Shown here: one piece after another, positions 9,601-17,806 of the stretch
Layout: each line of letters opens with the position of its first letter
Position numbering within the stretch: position 1 is the first letter of the stretch
Translations under genes and position numbers: made by a program
Assembly (NCBI GenBank): GCA_009787355.1
Contig: WRGD01000140.1
Location: forward strand, 1-36,234
DNA from: Defluviitaleaceae bacterium
GTDB taxonomy: Bacteria > Bacillota > Clostridia > Lachnospirales > UBA5962
Reading direction: 5' to 3'
Length of the DNA: 36,234 nucleotides
The notes under the pieces: generated by a model
What the model saw: only the letters and a program-made list of their open reading frames with translations
Database searches by the model: none
What the model was told of the DNA's origin: nothing

Positions 9601-9794
9601 TAAAGGAATCTAAAAATTCAAAATACGAGATACAAGATTTTAAAAGAATAATGGATAATGCAACAGAAGTTTTAAAAGATATAGGAAAAGAAATACTATC
9701 TGGAAATATTAGTCCTTTTTCTTTTAAAAATAGGAATAAAAAAGATTGCGAATATTGTGAATACAAACCAATATGTAATTTTAAAGATATTTAG
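6636..9794 (+). CDS. addB: ATP-dependent helicase/nuclease subunit AddB
   Basis: A 1052-residue protein beginning MNINFILGRAGTGKST, with a Walker A motif at about 7-15. The C-terminal third carries a PD-(D/E)XK nuclease domain of the RecB type (GDIYHQLL; then KIDRIDI, IIDYKSS and GLQLIVYL). Its iron-sulfur cluster cysteines are one near residue 736 (AVCPYSYFARY) and C1038-x2-C1041-x5-C1047 (DCEYCEYKPIC). AddB pairs with AddA to process double-strand breaks to recombinogenic ends at Chi-like sites. The family is usually about 1100-1170 residues, so this copy is slightly short but has all key motifs. addA, normally directly downstream, is absent here. GTGAGGA at 6626-6632 is the ribosome binding site. 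Confidence 0.9.
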   Translation: MNINFILGRAGTGKSTKILKEMIENKNNTVFIVPEQYSLSAEKDLLDFTKATNVNVLSFKRLSIKIFYEFGLKDKVILDDVAKAMLLRKIMIDVKKNLVYYKNIKITQGFIQKLSHTISMLEAGGLGQLNTSINSLDTNIYYKTKDILLIYNTFIEYTQNNYISTEQALDITAQKIKNSNFLKNTDIYIDSFNSFTNLEYKVLTELFAISNKSTIILTTDIDNFEIEKSDIFFETKTTLSKLYSICKKLNAKIENIFLTKNVRHKDNDEMLEFEKNIFEINHSFSYKTNNIKFHEYNTIYDEVFGITTDIFKLLEDGYKFSDIAIIIPEKYHLYVENIFKEVKIPFFIDKTKDISTHPIINTLKNAIEIVINGWSADNVFSFLKSGLIDIEYEDIDLVENYVLAYNIKNYKWKLDWQYKVPWASEEDNEKILKYINIVKLDILGILVPFEEAFKNKTVEETVLGIFKAMQSANIFKNILIDQNIELKKENILVYNKLVNLFEIMSEFLGDKKISKKEFLEIIDSGSLKSTRGKIPEISNSILVASFERSKLPNVSCIFAVGISFAFENSNYSLYSDIEKAKVNSFGANLILENDILFENNFKLYSHFSKPSKKLFISYSKKDIKGSELQTSPIVTILKNKNISDDVKHKKITKNLLFKKLCEDIHNYYKDISKNEVSKEVLQLYSYFLKKGYNLKKIEELSKGIQIPTLSKENINLLYKERINTSISKLEKYAVCPYSYFARYNLRASERKIFEFSKLQTGDIYHQLLNDFFKNTNYNLRTITRDDIAKIVNEIMINIKDKYKVFVENPKESHILKRLENIAMKSIWALSKQYAQGDFEIFDTEVEFGKENIQSIVVDINDKNKFVINGKIDRIDILQKDENKFVKIIDYKSSERRLQEKDINIGIGLQLIVYLKSILEQKKFFKNDNIIPAGIFYFVLDNPFLENLTNDIISHTDILEKKILEEFSMNGFILDDTIVLDAIQKEIKVIKESKNSKYEIQDFKRIMDNATEVLKDIGKEILSGNISPFSFKNRNKKDCEYCEYKPICNFKDI

Positions 9795-9826
9795 ACAAGA
9801 TACTTTGATTTTCACTTGTCGTTTTT
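9794..9826 (+). terminator. possible terminator after addB
   Basis: GACAAG (9794-9799) pairs with CTTGTC (9815-9820), followed by GTTTTTT. The six-pair stem with a 15-base loop is weak. An overlapping second structure, TTTTTTCGA / TCGAAAAAA (9822-9849), could compete with it. Confidence 0.35.
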
Positions 9827-9884
9827 TCGAATTGTTATTATCGAAAAAAATTTATTATCAAAGATTAAAGAAAGTAGGTAAAAT

Positions 9885-11321
9885 ATGATAAACACTACAA
9901 AACCTATAAACGAAACGATGACAATAGAAATAAGTCCAGATAAAATGATTGCAAATGTAACATTTAAAGAAGCTATGAACGGTGGAGATGGTTTAACAAA
10001 AGAAGATATTATAGAACAATTAGAAAGACAAAATATAAAGCGTGGTATTATAAAAGGCACTCTTAGAGATATTATTTATAATAGAATGTATAATAAAAAA
10101 TATCTTATAGCACAAGGATTAAAAGCAGAAACTGGTGAATCTGGAAAAGTAGAACCGACTTTTGATATTTCCGGAGGATCTTTCAAGCCCGTGGTAAAAG
10201 AAGATGGTAGTGTAGATTATAAGAATCTTGATAATATAATTATGACTGAAAAAGATGACGTTGTTGCAAATATTTTTGAACCAACTATGGGTAAAAGTGG
10301 ATATACTGTATTAGGAGATGTATTAAAAGGAAAAGAAGGTAAAAAAATAGCATCTCCAAAAGGTAAAGGCACTTATATTTCGGAAGATGGAACAAAGCTT
10401 TTGGCAGAGAAATCTGGAAAAGTTTCATATCAAAATGGAAAAATATCTGTATTAGACGTATACGAAATTAAAGGAGACGTAAATGCAGGTACTGGTAATA
10501 TAAATTTTAATGGTTCTGTAATAGTTCGTGGAAATGTTACATCAGGTTTTTCTGTAAATGCTACTGGAAATATAGAAATTTTCGGTAATGTAGAAGCTGC
10601 TAGTTTAACTGCTGGAGGAAGTATCTTTATCAAAACCGGTATAAATGGTTCAAATGATGATAGCCATAATATTATAAAATCTATGGGTAATCTTACAAGT
10701 AAGATTATACAAAATGCAAATTTAGATATAAAGGGAGATCTTTTTTCTGAATCTATACTTCATAGTACCATTAATTGTGGAGGTACACTAGAAATAAATG
10801 GTTCAAAAGGGATTTTAATAGGAGGAAGAGCAGTAACATTAAAAGGGGTAAAAGCTAAAACATTAGGTACACATATGGGTACAAAAACTGAAATAGTAAT
10901 AGGTGAAGATGTAGATTATCAAGATATCTATAACAAAAAGTTAGAAAAATACAATAAAATTTCACACCAGTATAGAGAAAATATTAAATATATAAACGGT
11001 ATGATAGAAAGACAAAAAAGTGAAGAGGGTTCATTAAATGAAACTTTACAAAGCTCTCTTCTTAATACTGTTAATAAAACAAACGAATTAAAATCTGAAA
11101 AGGAAATTCTAGAAGTAGAACTAGAACAGTTAAAAGAAACAATTGAACAAAACAAAGGAACAGGAACAATAAAAGTTAGTGGTTCTGTATTCCCAGGAGT
11201 TATACTGCGTATAGGAAATGCAAAAGAAGAGATATTAATCGAAGATAAGAATTTAACATTTAGAAATGTTTATGATAAGAAAACTAATAGAGAAAAAATT
11301 GAAAAGAGAAGAGGAGTGTAG
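9885..11321 (+). CDS. FapA/DUF342-family beta-helix protein
   Basis: A 478-residue cytoplasmic protein of the DUF342 (FapA) family. An N-terminal domain (about 1-90) and a region with [16 protein letters not shown] lead into a parallel beta-helix made of repeated short G-N-I and G-x-I turns (about 195-345: [22 protein letters not shown]). A coiled-coil insert (about 350-430, rich in E, K and L) and a short beta-strand tail ([18 protein letters not shown]) follow. The family contains polymer-forming cytosolic proteins; some members are linked to flagellar assembly or motility, which this window does not otherwise support. GTAGG at 9872-9876 precedes the ATG. The following trhO gene starts 8 bases after this stop, so the two are probably one transcription unit. 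Confidence 0.75.
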   Translation: MINTTKPINETMTIEISPDKMIANVTFKEAMNGGDGLTKEDIIEQLERQNIKRGIIKGTLRDIIYNRMYNKKYLIAQGLKAETGESGKVEPTFDISGGSFKPVVKEDGSVDYKNLDNIIMTEKDDVVANIFEPTMGKSGYTVLGDVLKGKEGKKIASPKGKGTYISEDGTKLLAEKSGKVSYQNGKISVLDVYEIKGDVNAGTGNINFNGSVIVRGNVTSGFSVNATGNIEIFGNVEAASLTAGGSIFIKTGINGSNDDSHNIIKSMGNLTSKIIQNANLDIKGDLFSESILHSTINCGGTLEINGSKGILIGGRAVTLKGVKAKTLGTHMGTKTEIVIGEDVDYQDIYNKKLEKYNKISHQYRENIKYINGMIERQKSEEGSLNETLQSSLLNTVNKTNELKSEKEILEVELEQLKETIEQNKGTGTIKVSGSVFPGVILRIGNAKEEILIEDKNLTFRNVYDKKTNREKIEKRRGV

Positions 11322-11329
11322 GCAAAAAT

Positions 11330-12364
11330 ATGAAATTCTTACACAATACCATTTCTAACAGACAACTAAAAGAAGAAATCAAAAAAGAAAAAATACACAG
11401 AACTACGATATCTTTTTATAAATATTTTAATTTAGAAAACCCCAAAGAATATAGGGATAATTTATACAAAAAATTTTTTGATTTGAATGTTTTTGGCAGA
11501 GTTTATATAGCCTCAGAAGGTATAAATGGTCAGATAAGTGTACCTACTGAGAGTATAGAAAAATTCAAAAAAACATTATATGATTCCCATAAAGATTTAG
11601 ACGAAATAAGGCTAAATATAGCAATAGAAGAAAATCAAAAATCTTTTTGGGTACTTAGAATGAAAGTAAGAGAAAAAATAGTAGCAGATGGTATAACAGA
11701 TAAAAATTTTAGCGTTTTAAATACTGGAAAATATTTAAAAGCAAAAGAAGTAAACGATATGATAGAAGATACTCAGACTATTTTTGTAGATATGAGAAAT
11801 CATTACGAATACGAAGTTGGTCATTTTGAAGGAGCTATAGAAGTGCCATCGAATACCTTTAGAGAACAACTTCCTATGGCACTAAATATGTTACAAGGTA
11901 AAAAAGATAAAAATATAGTAATGTATTGTACAGGCGGTATACGTTGTGAAAAAGCAACCGCTTACATGAAGCACAATGGATTTGAAAATATATATCATAT
12001 AGAAGGTGGTATAATAGAGTATGCAAGGAAAGCAAAAGAACAAGGTTTACCACTCAAATTCATAGGTAAAAATTTTGTTTTTGATGAAAGAATGGGAGAG
12101 CGTATTACAAACGATATAATATCTAATTGCCATCAATGTGGAGAATTATGTGATAGCCATATTAATTGTGCAAATGATAATTGTCATATACTATTTATAC
12201 AATGCGAAAAATGTAAAGAAAAATATGAAAATTGTTGTAGTACAAAATGTACAGAAATAATGAAATTGTCTGAAGAAGAAAGAAAAATACTTAGAAAAGG
12301 TAAAAAAAATGACAAACTTGTTTTTAACAAGTCTAAACATAATCTTATGATGAATATTAATTAA
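11330..12364 (+). CDS. trhO: tRNA uridine(34) hydroxylase, rhodanese family
   Basis: A 344-residue protein with the three-part TrhO/YceA layout: an N-terminal acylphosphatase-like domain (about 20-120, with [10 protein letters not shown]), a rhodanese domain (about 140-240, with [15 protein letters not shown] and the active-site loop YCTGGIRC containing C200) and a C-terminal Cys-rich region (about 266-310, with several CxxC pairs). TrhO hydroxylates U34 of certain tRNAs, using prephenate-independent, O2-dependent chemistry in known cases. If this host is a strict anaerobe the physiological oxidant is unclear. GAGGAGTGTAGG, overlapping the end of the upstream gene, is the ribosome binding site and suggests translational coupling. 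A strong hairpin follows the stop. Confidence 0.88.
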   Translation: MKFLHNTISNRQLKEEIKKEKIHRTTISFYKYFNLENPKEYRDNLYKKFFDLNVFGRVYIASEGINGQISVPTESIEKFKKTLYDSHKDLDEIRLNIAIEENQKSFWVLRMKVREKIVADGITDKNFSVLNTGKYLKAKEVNDMIEDTQTIFVDMRNHYEYEVGHFEGAIEVPSNTFREQLPMALNMLQGKKDKNIVMYCTGGIRCEKATAYMKHNGFENIYHIEGGIIEYARKAKEQGLPLKFIGKNFVFDERMGERITNDIISNCHQCGELCDSHINCANDNCHILFIQCEKCKEKYENCCSTKCTEIMKLSEEERKILRKGKKNDKLVFNKSKHNLMMNIN

Positions 12365-12379
12365 AATTGGATAAAATAT

Positions 12380-12416
12380 AAGTTTTGCTATGGATTAAGT
12401 ATCCATAGCAAAACTT
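12380..12416 (+). terminator. long perfect hairpin, probable terminator
   Basis: AAGTTTTGCTATGGA pairs perfectly with TCCATAGCAAAACTT around the 7-base loop TTAAGTA, giving a 15-bp stem. Only a short T-run (TTTATATAATT) follows, so termination may be partial. Confidence 0.65.
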
Positions 12417-12439
12417 TATATAATTAAAATGGAGGTTAT

Positions 12440-13576
12440 ATGGATTTACTTTTAGCAGTAAGTCAAGAAGAAAATACTGTACCTTATACTTTCAAAGCTA
12501 CAGGATTGAAAGTATATTCCTTTGAAGAAGCAATTTTTTATACATATCATAATTGGCATTTCGACGATTTTTTAACTAAAGATTTTATTGATTGGCTTTT
12601 GATTTTAAAATTAGATAACTTAGTACAAAAATTAGAAAAAATAAAAGAGCTTACAAAATATAGCGAAAAACTTATGTATTTTTTATCAATAATATATTAT
12701 TTCAATAAGAATCAGTTAGAAAAAATAAGATGTGAAGTGATGAAATGGGAAAAGATAAATGAATCAAAATTACTAAAAAAAGAAGGAGATACAATAATAT
12801 TCAAAAGTCCAAAAGAAGCGATAAAAAAATATGAAAAAGCAATAAAAATAGAATCTAATGTAACTGTATATAACAATTTAGCAATATCGTATATGAAAAA
12901 TTTCGAATATGAAAAAGCAGTTATAGCATTTAAAACAGCACATGGGTTAGACAAAGAAAATATAGATATAATATTAAATTATGCAAATGCCTTAATAGAA
13001 ACATTAGATATAAAAACTGCAATAAAATATATTTCGAAAGCTCGAAGTATAGAAAATAATAGTCGAATACATTATTTAAATGCAAAAATAGCTTTTAAAA
13101 ATAATGATATTGCCTCGGCAATATGTCATATGGAAGAAGCAATATCAGTAGAAAGTAAAGACAATTATTTTTATTATTTATCAAATTTGTATATATTAGA
13201 AAATGATTATAAAAATGCATTGATTATATTAAAAAAAATGAATACAAAAAATGAAAATTATTATGAAAAACTTAGTGAAATATATGCTTTATGTGGTAAT
13301 TTTTCGTCTGCAATATCTAGTGTAAATAAAGCTTATAGTATATCCAAAAGTTCTAAACATTTAGCTATTTTAGCATCATATCATAGACAAAATAGAGATT
13401 TAGAAACAGCTACAAGAATTATAAAAATGGCTGTAAATATGCCAGATAATAATTTGGCAAAAATAGAAGAGGCAAAAATAAAAAAAGCGAAAGGATATAT
13501 AAAAGATTATCAAAATATAATGGATAGTATTTTAAAAGAAGCAAAGTCCAAATATTTTGCAAAAAATAGTTTTTGA
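12440..13576 (+). CDS. tetratricopeptide-repeat protein
   Basis: A 378-residue soluble, helix-rich protein. An N-terminal region of about 115 residues without a recognised domain is followed by degenerate 34-residue TPR units from about 125 to 340, for example SPKEAIKKYEKAIKIESN, NLAISYMKNFEYEKAVIAF and LAILASYHRQNRDLETATRI. TPR arrays are scaffolds for protein-protein contacts; no catalytic motif is visible. TGGAGG, 5 bases before the ATG, is a good ribosome binding site. The gene stands alone between a hairpin (12380-12416) and a terminator (13604-13645), so no partner can be inferred. Low-GC clostridial genomes carry many such proteins, and I assign no specific role. Confidence 0.7.
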   Translation: MDLLLAVSQEENTVPYTFKATGLKVYSFEEAIFYTYHNWHFDDFLTKDFIDWLLILKLDNLVQKLEKIKELTKYSEKLMYFLSIIYYFNKNQLEKIRCEVMKWEKINESKLLKKEGDTIIFKSPKEAIKKYEKAIKIESNVTVYNNLAISYMKNFEYEKAVIAFKTAHGLDKENIDIILNYANALIETLDIKTAIKYISKARSIENNSRIHYLNAKIAFKNNDIASAICHMEEAISVESKDNYFYYLSNLYILENDYKNALIILKKMNTKNENYYEKLSEIYALCGNFSSAISSVNKAYSISKSSKHLAILASYHRQNRDLETATRIIKMAVNMPDNNLAKIEEAKIKKAKGYIKDYQNIMDSILKEAKSKYFAKNSF

Positions 13577-13603
13577 AAGTAAATAATAATTTAATGTATA
13601 TTT

Positions 13604-13645
13604 AATCATGTATCAAAAGTATATTTTTGTTACATGATTTTTTAT
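13604..13645 (+). terminator. rho-independent terminator after the TPR gene
   Basis: AATCATGTA (13604-13612) pairs with TACATGATT (13631-13639), followed directly by a run of T residues. Confidence 0.7.
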
Positions 13646-13713
13646 ATTATAGCGAAATTTAGATAATCACACTTTGTACTTTTTTACATAATATATAAAG
13701 ACAAGAGGTACAA

Positions 13714-13752
13714 ATGAATGAAGTGAAGTATAACTTCATACGTAGGAGGTAA
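13714..13752 (+). CDS. possible 12-codon leader peptide
   Basis: ATG at 13714 is preceded by AAGAGG and reads MNEVKYNFIRRR. It ends with TAA 13750-13752, two bases before the ATG at 13755. Its last codons AGG-AGG are the ribosome binding site of the next gene, and ATGAAGT/ACTTCAT within it can pair as a small hairpin. It could regulate translation of the next gene or be chance. A peptide this short cannot be confirmed from sequence alone. Confidence 0.3.
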   Translation: MNEVKYNFIRRR

Positions 13753-13754
13753 TT

Positions 13755-14723
13755 ATGGGAGCTTTTGAATTTAGAGATTCATCTAATAGCAATAATTTTA
13801 ATACTAATAGTTTCGGAAACAACTTAAAACAACCTACACATTGTATTCCATCCCAAAATCCATTAGACCCAAATAGACTTAGGGAAGAAAATTTAATAAC
13901 AATGAAAATATACGATAGTTGTAGAAGTCAAGATTGTTTAACAATAAGACAGCTTGGACCAGCTAGAGCAGCTGAAAGTGTAATGATGGGTCAATATACA
14001 ATAAATGAGGGTGATGTAATAACTCCTCCACATGATGCAGCGTCTGTTAGTGTTGATAAGTTAAAAATAAAAAAAATACTAATAGTTGATAAAGAAAAAA
14101 ATGATTTTAAAAAAGGTTATTGGGATATAGAACTAAAATTTGTTTTTGAATATAGAGTTATATTTAGAGAAGCAGATGGATGTATAATAGGAAGTTTAAA
14201 AGCACACAGTATTTATAATAAAAAAGTAACTCTTTTTGGTTCTGAAGGCTCTGATTTGTTTATGGCAACAGATATGTTTAGAGGAGAAGCAGAAAACTTA
14301 CTTGGCTCTGAACCCTTTGTTCATGTAGAGGCAAAAGCTATGGTTTTGGAGTCTTCTATAATTAGTAGAAAACACCATGATAAATGTGATGATAGTCGTG
14401 CAGTTTTCCATCATCACAGAGAAGTGTCTGTAACAATCGGACTATTCTATATAGTAAAATTATTTAGAATAGTAGATTTAAGAGTAGAATCTCGTGGTTT
14501 TGCAATACCAAAAGAATGTGAAAATTCTGTAGCTGTAGATCCATGTGATTTCTTTGATGGATTAGCTTTTCCTATGGATTCTTTCGCACCACCTCAAAAA
14601 ACAGAGTTTTTAGCAGGGGTTAGTTCGGATATACCACCTACTTTAAATAATCATAACCACGGTCATAATCAAAACAATAATGGTTTTAGAGATATAAGAG
14701 AAAATAAAAATAGTTGTTGTTAA
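13755..14723 (+). CDS. conserved clostridial-type protein of unknown function, Cys/His-rich ends
   Basis: I do not recognise a named family. The 322-residue protein has no signal peptide or membrane span. An Asn/Ser-rich N-terminus (about 1-35) precedes a compact beta-rich core (about 45-270) that starts MKIYDSCRSQDCLTIRQLGPARAAE and contains GYWDIELKFVFEYRVIF and VSVTIGLFYIVKLFRIVDLRVESRGFAIP. The tail is low-complexity (NHNHGHNQNNN) and ends in Cys-Cys. Paired cysteines, His/Asn-rich tails and lack of a secretion signal are common in spore coat and exosporium proteins, so a spore-surface role is a reasonable guess but only that. AGGAGG, 5 bases before the ATG, is a very strong ribosome binding site, suggesting high expression. 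A short leader frame (13714-13752) overlaps that site. Confidence 0.55.
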   Translation: MGAFEFRDSSNSNNFNTNSFGNNLKQPTHCIPSQNPLDPNRLREENLITMKIYDSCRSQDCLTIRQLGPARAAESVMMGQYTINEGDVITPPHDAASVSVDKLKIKKILIVDKEKNDFKKGYWDIELKFVFEYRVIFREADGCIIGSLKAHSIYNKKVTLFGSEGSDLFMATDMFRGEAENLLGSEPFVHVEAKAMVLESSIISRKHHDKCDDSRAVFHHHREVSVTIGLFYIVKLFRIVDLRVESRGFAIPKECENSVAVDPCDFFDGLAFPMDSFAPPQKTEFLAGVSSDIPPTLNNHNHGHNQNNNGFRDIRENKNSCC

Positions 14724-14738
14724 TTTTATAAATAATTA

Positions 14739-14772
14739 AAAAATGTGGGTATTTGTTTTTACTCACATTTTT
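14739..14772. terminator. bidirectional terminator between convergent genes
   Basis: AAAAATGTGGGT (14739-14750) pairs with ACTCACATTTTT (14761-14772) with one G-U pair. The A- and T-rich flanks give a poly-U tail in either direction. It lies between the convergent genes ending at 14723 and 14792. Confidence 0.75.
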
Positions 14773-14791
14773 CATTAGATATTTTTTCATA

Positions 14792-16003
14792 TTACATAAA
14801 GCTTACATTTTTATAAAAATTCAAACTATCAATATACATATTATATAATTCTTCTGCAGGTATATTCTGTATTATTAAAAATCTAGAAACATTTGTCCAG
14901 TTACCAGCTTCATATAATTCTATAAATTCATATACAGGAAAATAAATCCCTTTATTATTTACAAGTGCTTCTATTATATTTTCTGATATATTTAGCATTT
15001 TTAATGCAGATTGTAAATTCAAACCAAGCATAACATCAACTAAAGAGAACAATCCCATTAAAAATAAACTTTCTGCTTCTTCTTCTAAATTAAAATATTT
15101 TGCCAAATTTTCTGCAAATTTGGCACGTATAAGAGAAACTCTATTTAATTCTGATGGTATATCTGAAGATATATTCATAAATACAGCAGTTATAACCCAT
15201 TTTTTTATTTCTTTTTGTCCAAGCATAGATGCTGCATGTCTAATTGTTTTTATTTTTGTACCAATTACAATTTTATTTATATACTTCAAAAATAAAACAG
15301 ATATAGAAATATCTTTCTCTATCAATTTTGATACATCATTAATTTCAAAATTATCATCTTTTATAATGTTTAAAAGTTGTATTGCAATAGTTTTATTCGG
15401 CTTTACATCATTTACAGATGATATACTAATTGGTGTTGTATAAAATTTTCCCTCAAATCTCTTATAACCTATAGATTTCACAATTCTAAAAATATTAAAA
15501 TTTTTAATATTTGAAGCTATATGTATTTTTTCTGGATACTTTTTAATTAAAGTTGACGCTTCTTTGTTTGAGAGTGTTTGTTTTATTATAATATAGTCCG
15601 CAAATTTTATAATATTTTTATAATTTTCTATACCTGAAAATAATATAGCAAATTTGTAACCAAGTTGTTTACATTCTAAAATTTTTTTTATATAGATTTC
15701 ATCATCTGTTACAGTTGAATCTAATGCAATAATAATATTTGAAGGCTCTGTTTTTGTTGTTTTATGAAAATCACTTAAAAGTAACAAATTTGTGAAAGGT
15801 ATTAAAAGTGGTTTTCCTAGTGTAAGAGTCTGTATACCAACGTCATCTAGTATTTGTAAAATTTTCGGATTTATGTTTCCGTCAAACATTCGTGCACCTT
15901 GACCATCTAATAATAAATCATTACTATTTTTAAATTTGAATCTATAGTAATGAACAAACATATTTTCATCGAATACTGGAACAGGAACAAAAAATAATTT
16001 CAT
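14792..16003 (-). CDS. EAL-HDOD signalling protein (YuxH-like), degenerate EAL
   Basis: A 403-residue cytoplasmic protein. The N-terminal half (about 1-190) resembles a degenerate EAL domain: it starts MKLFFVPVPVFDENMFVHYYRF and keeps the overall strand pattern, but I see no E-x-L catalytic motif, so c-di-GMP hydrolysis is unlikely. The C-terminal half (about 200-390) is an HDOD domain (LLNIIKDDNFEINDVSKLIEKDISISVLFLKYIN; AASMLGQKEIKKW; LMGLFSLVDVML). HDOD proteins such as YuxH and CdgJ act as signalling adaptors, often linked to motility or stress. A TGAGG site lies 5 bases before the ATG. It converges with the upstream unknown gene and diverges from spoVA across the long AT-rich gap. Confidence 0.8.
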   Translation of the reverse strand: MKLFFVPVPVFDENMFVHYYRFKFKNSNDLLLDGQGARMFDGNINPKILQILDDVGIQTLTLGKPLLIPFTNLLLLSDFHKTTKTEPSNIIIALDSTVTDDEIYIKKILECKQLGYKFAILFSGIENYKNIIKFADYIIIKQTLSNKEASTLIKKYPEKIHIASNIKNFNIFRIVKSIGYKRFEGKFYTTPISISSVNDVKPNKTIAIQLLNIIKDDNFEINDVSKLIEKDISISVLFLKYINKIVIGTKIKTIRHAASMLGQKEIKKWVITAVFMNISSDIPSELNRVSLIRAKFAENLAKYFNLEEEAESLFLMGLFSLVDVMLGLNLQSALKMLNISENIIEALVNNKGIYFPVYEFIELYEAGNWTNVSRFLIIQNIPAEELYNMYIDSLNFYKNVSFM

Positions 16004-16576
16004 AAAAACCTCATTTTGAAAGTTTTGTTTTTTATAATTATATTACTAATTTATCATATAAACAACAAAATATTATTTTAGATATTATTCAAGTATTTTC
16101 TATAATTTATTTTTCGAATTTTTAAAATAAAAATTTTATTATATACAAAAAAAACAAAAAATATTATTTTAGAATTTTTTTTGAAAAAAAAATATATAGC
16201 TATTAGTTATTTTTTTGTATTTTGTTTTTATATTTGTATTTTTATAATTCAAAAAAAGATAAGTATTTAGAAGTTTTATTTAATTAAAATATTAAAACAT
16301 AATATTTTTTTATAAATATTTGTTAAAAATTCATTTTCAAAAAAATAATCTATTAGTTATAATATTTTTATTTATAAAAATACATCTATTTGTTTGTTTT
16401 TTTGAATTTGTAAGTATTAAAAATCACTATTTCGTTTAATATACAGTATTTATTGATATCAATTTTTTCATTATTTAAAATATTTTATGATTTTAAAAAT
16501 ATATCTTTTGGTTTGATTAGTTTATTTTTTTGTATATCATAATTTTGTTTTATATAAAGTAAAAATAAAAATCGAA

Positions 16577-16616
16577 TAAAATTATAAATAAATTACAAAA
16601 TTTATTTATAATTTTA
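16577..16616. repeat. 18-bp-arm inverted repeat with 4-base loop
   Basis: TAAAATTATAAATAAATT (16577-16594) is the perfect reverse complement of AATTTATTTATAATTTTA (16599-16616) around ACAA. CTTTTTAA follows on the plus side, so it could terminate stray rightward transcription before spoVA. As it lies between divergent genes, another role is possible. Confidence 0.8.
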
Positions 16617-16672
16617 CTTTTTAATTGTTAAATGCTTTAAATATATAGAATTTTAACAATCAAATATCTATT

Positions 16673-16700
16673 CGAATATAGAAAATATCTTCTATATTCG
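16673..16700. repeat. inverted repeat upstream of spoVAA
   Basis: CGAATATAGAA (16673-16683) and TTCTATATTCG (16690-16700) are perfectly complementary around AATATC. It lies about 75 bases upstream of spoVAA and has no T-tract, so an operator or leader structure is more likely than a terminator. Confidence 0.6.
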
Positions 16701-16774
16701 GATTAATGAGATATGATAAAAAATAATTGTGAAAAAAATTGTATAAAAAAATATAAAAAAAAAAATAATAAAGC

Positions 16775-17359
16775 ATGGATATATATATAAAGCCAGTTAA
16801 AAAATTTAAAACAGATAAGAAAAATGTATATATCAAAGATATATGCGAAGTTATAGATGACGGAAAAAATATAGGTGATATTGAAATTATAAAAGATTTG
16901 AAAATATCTCATACAAAAGTATCATCTTTGGATTTGGTTAGAATTATAAAAAGTAAAATAAATAATTGTAGAATAATAAATATGGGAGAGACTATAACTT
17001 TAATAGAATTTTCGGCTAAAAAAGAAAATGTTATTTTAAAATATGCTAAAGTGTTTTTTGTTTCTTCCATACTTTTCATGGGTTGTGCTACAGCAATTAT
17101 TACTTTTCATATGGATACTCAGCTTAATAGACTTTTCAATACTTATGCACATATGGTAAATATAGATAAAAATCATAAAGCGGTAAAATTATATTTAGAA
17201 CTTCCATATACCATAGGTATATCTATTGGAATAATTGTATTTTTTAGTCATTTATTTGGCAAAAAAATAACAGACGATCCGACTCCAATAGAACTAGAAA
17301 TGTATAGCTATGAAAAAGATGTAGATGATATGTTACTTCAAGATAAGGAAGAAGAATGA
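16775..17359 (+). CDS. spoVAA: stage V sporulation protein AA
   Basis: A 194-residue protein: a soluble N-terminal domain (about 1-85, MDIYIKPVKKFKTDKKNVYIKD) followed by two membrane spans (about 94-113 and 148-166) and an acidic tail. Position as first gene of a five-gene spoVA operon and length (B. subtilis SpoVAA is about 206 residues) support the call. SpoVA proteins form the forespore inner-membrane apparatus that imports dipicolinic acid and releases it on germination. The ATG has no recognisable Shine-Dalgarno sequence (preceded by AATAATAAAGC), unlike every other gene in the operon. Its stop overlaps the spoVAB start as ATGA. In relatives the operon is transcribed in the forespore by sigma-G. 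Confidence 0.8.
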   Translation: MDIYIKPVKKFKTDKKNVYIKDICEVIDDGKNIGDIEIIKDLKISHTKVSSLDLVRIIKSKINNCRIINMGETITLIEFSAKKENVILKYAKVFFVSSILFMGCATAIITFHMDTQLNRLFNTYAHMVNIDKNHKAVKLYLELPYTIGISIGIIVFFSHLFGKKITDDPTPIELEMYSYEKDVDDMLLQDKEEE

Positions 17360-17766
17360 TTTTTCTATCTATTTTATTAAGTTTTAGTTTAGGAGTTATA
17401 GTAAGTGGTGCTATATTTTCTTTTATATCTATGATAGGTGTTGTTCCTAGACTTGCACAAAAAACAAAAACAATAAAATATATAAAATTTTATGAAGAGA
17501 TTATAATATTTTCTGGTGTTTTAGGAGCTTCTTCTATTATGATTCCTTATAATTTTCATTTGCCAGTTATCATAATAGCTTTTGCATTTTTATGTAATGG
17601 TATTTTTATTGGTTGTTTGGCAGTATCTCTTACAGAGATTTTAGATGTTATACCAATTATGGCAAGGCGTATAAAAGCTTTAAATGCTATAAGAATATTT
17701 ATGATAGTAATAGCAATTGGAAAATCTGTAGGAACTTTCTTATATTTTTTTATAAATTTAAAATAG
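17356..17766 (+). CDS. spoVAB: stage V sporulation protein AB
   Basis: A 136-residue, almost wholly hydrophobic protein with four predicted membrane spans. It includes the family-typical GAIFSFISMIGVVPRLAQKTKT stretch split around GVVPRLAQ and a later LDVIPIMARRIK. It shares the ATGA overlap with spoVAA, so translation is coupled. It is a membrane component of the dipicolinic-acid channel complex. Many Clostridium species lack AA and AB and have only AC-AD-AE, so their presence here is informative about lineage. Confidence 0.8.
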   Translation: MIFLSILLSFSLGVIVSGAIFSFISMIGVVPRLAQKTKTIKYIKFYEEIIIFSGVLGASSIMIPYNFHLPVIIIAFAFLCNGIFIGCLAVSLTEILDVIPIMARRIKALNAIRIFMIVIAIGKSVGTFLYFFINLK

Positions 17767-17806
17767 CAAAATATTTCAAATCATTTGAAATTTGAAAGAG
17801 GTTTTT

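Larger units (their letters stand above)
16004..16774. other. 771-bp gene-free, extremely AT-rich divergent intergenic region
   Basis: No credible coding sequence is seen on either strand. The region is nearly all A and T, with direct repeats (AAAATATTATTTTAGA near 16070 and 16160; CTATTAGTTAT near 16200 and 16350) and three inverted repeats listed here or below. The third is ATTGTTAAA (16624-16632) / TTTAACAAT (16652-16660). It must hold the promoter of the minus-strand EAL-HDOD gene and of spoVAA. I could not find a convincing sigma-G promoter by eye. Confidence 0.7.
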
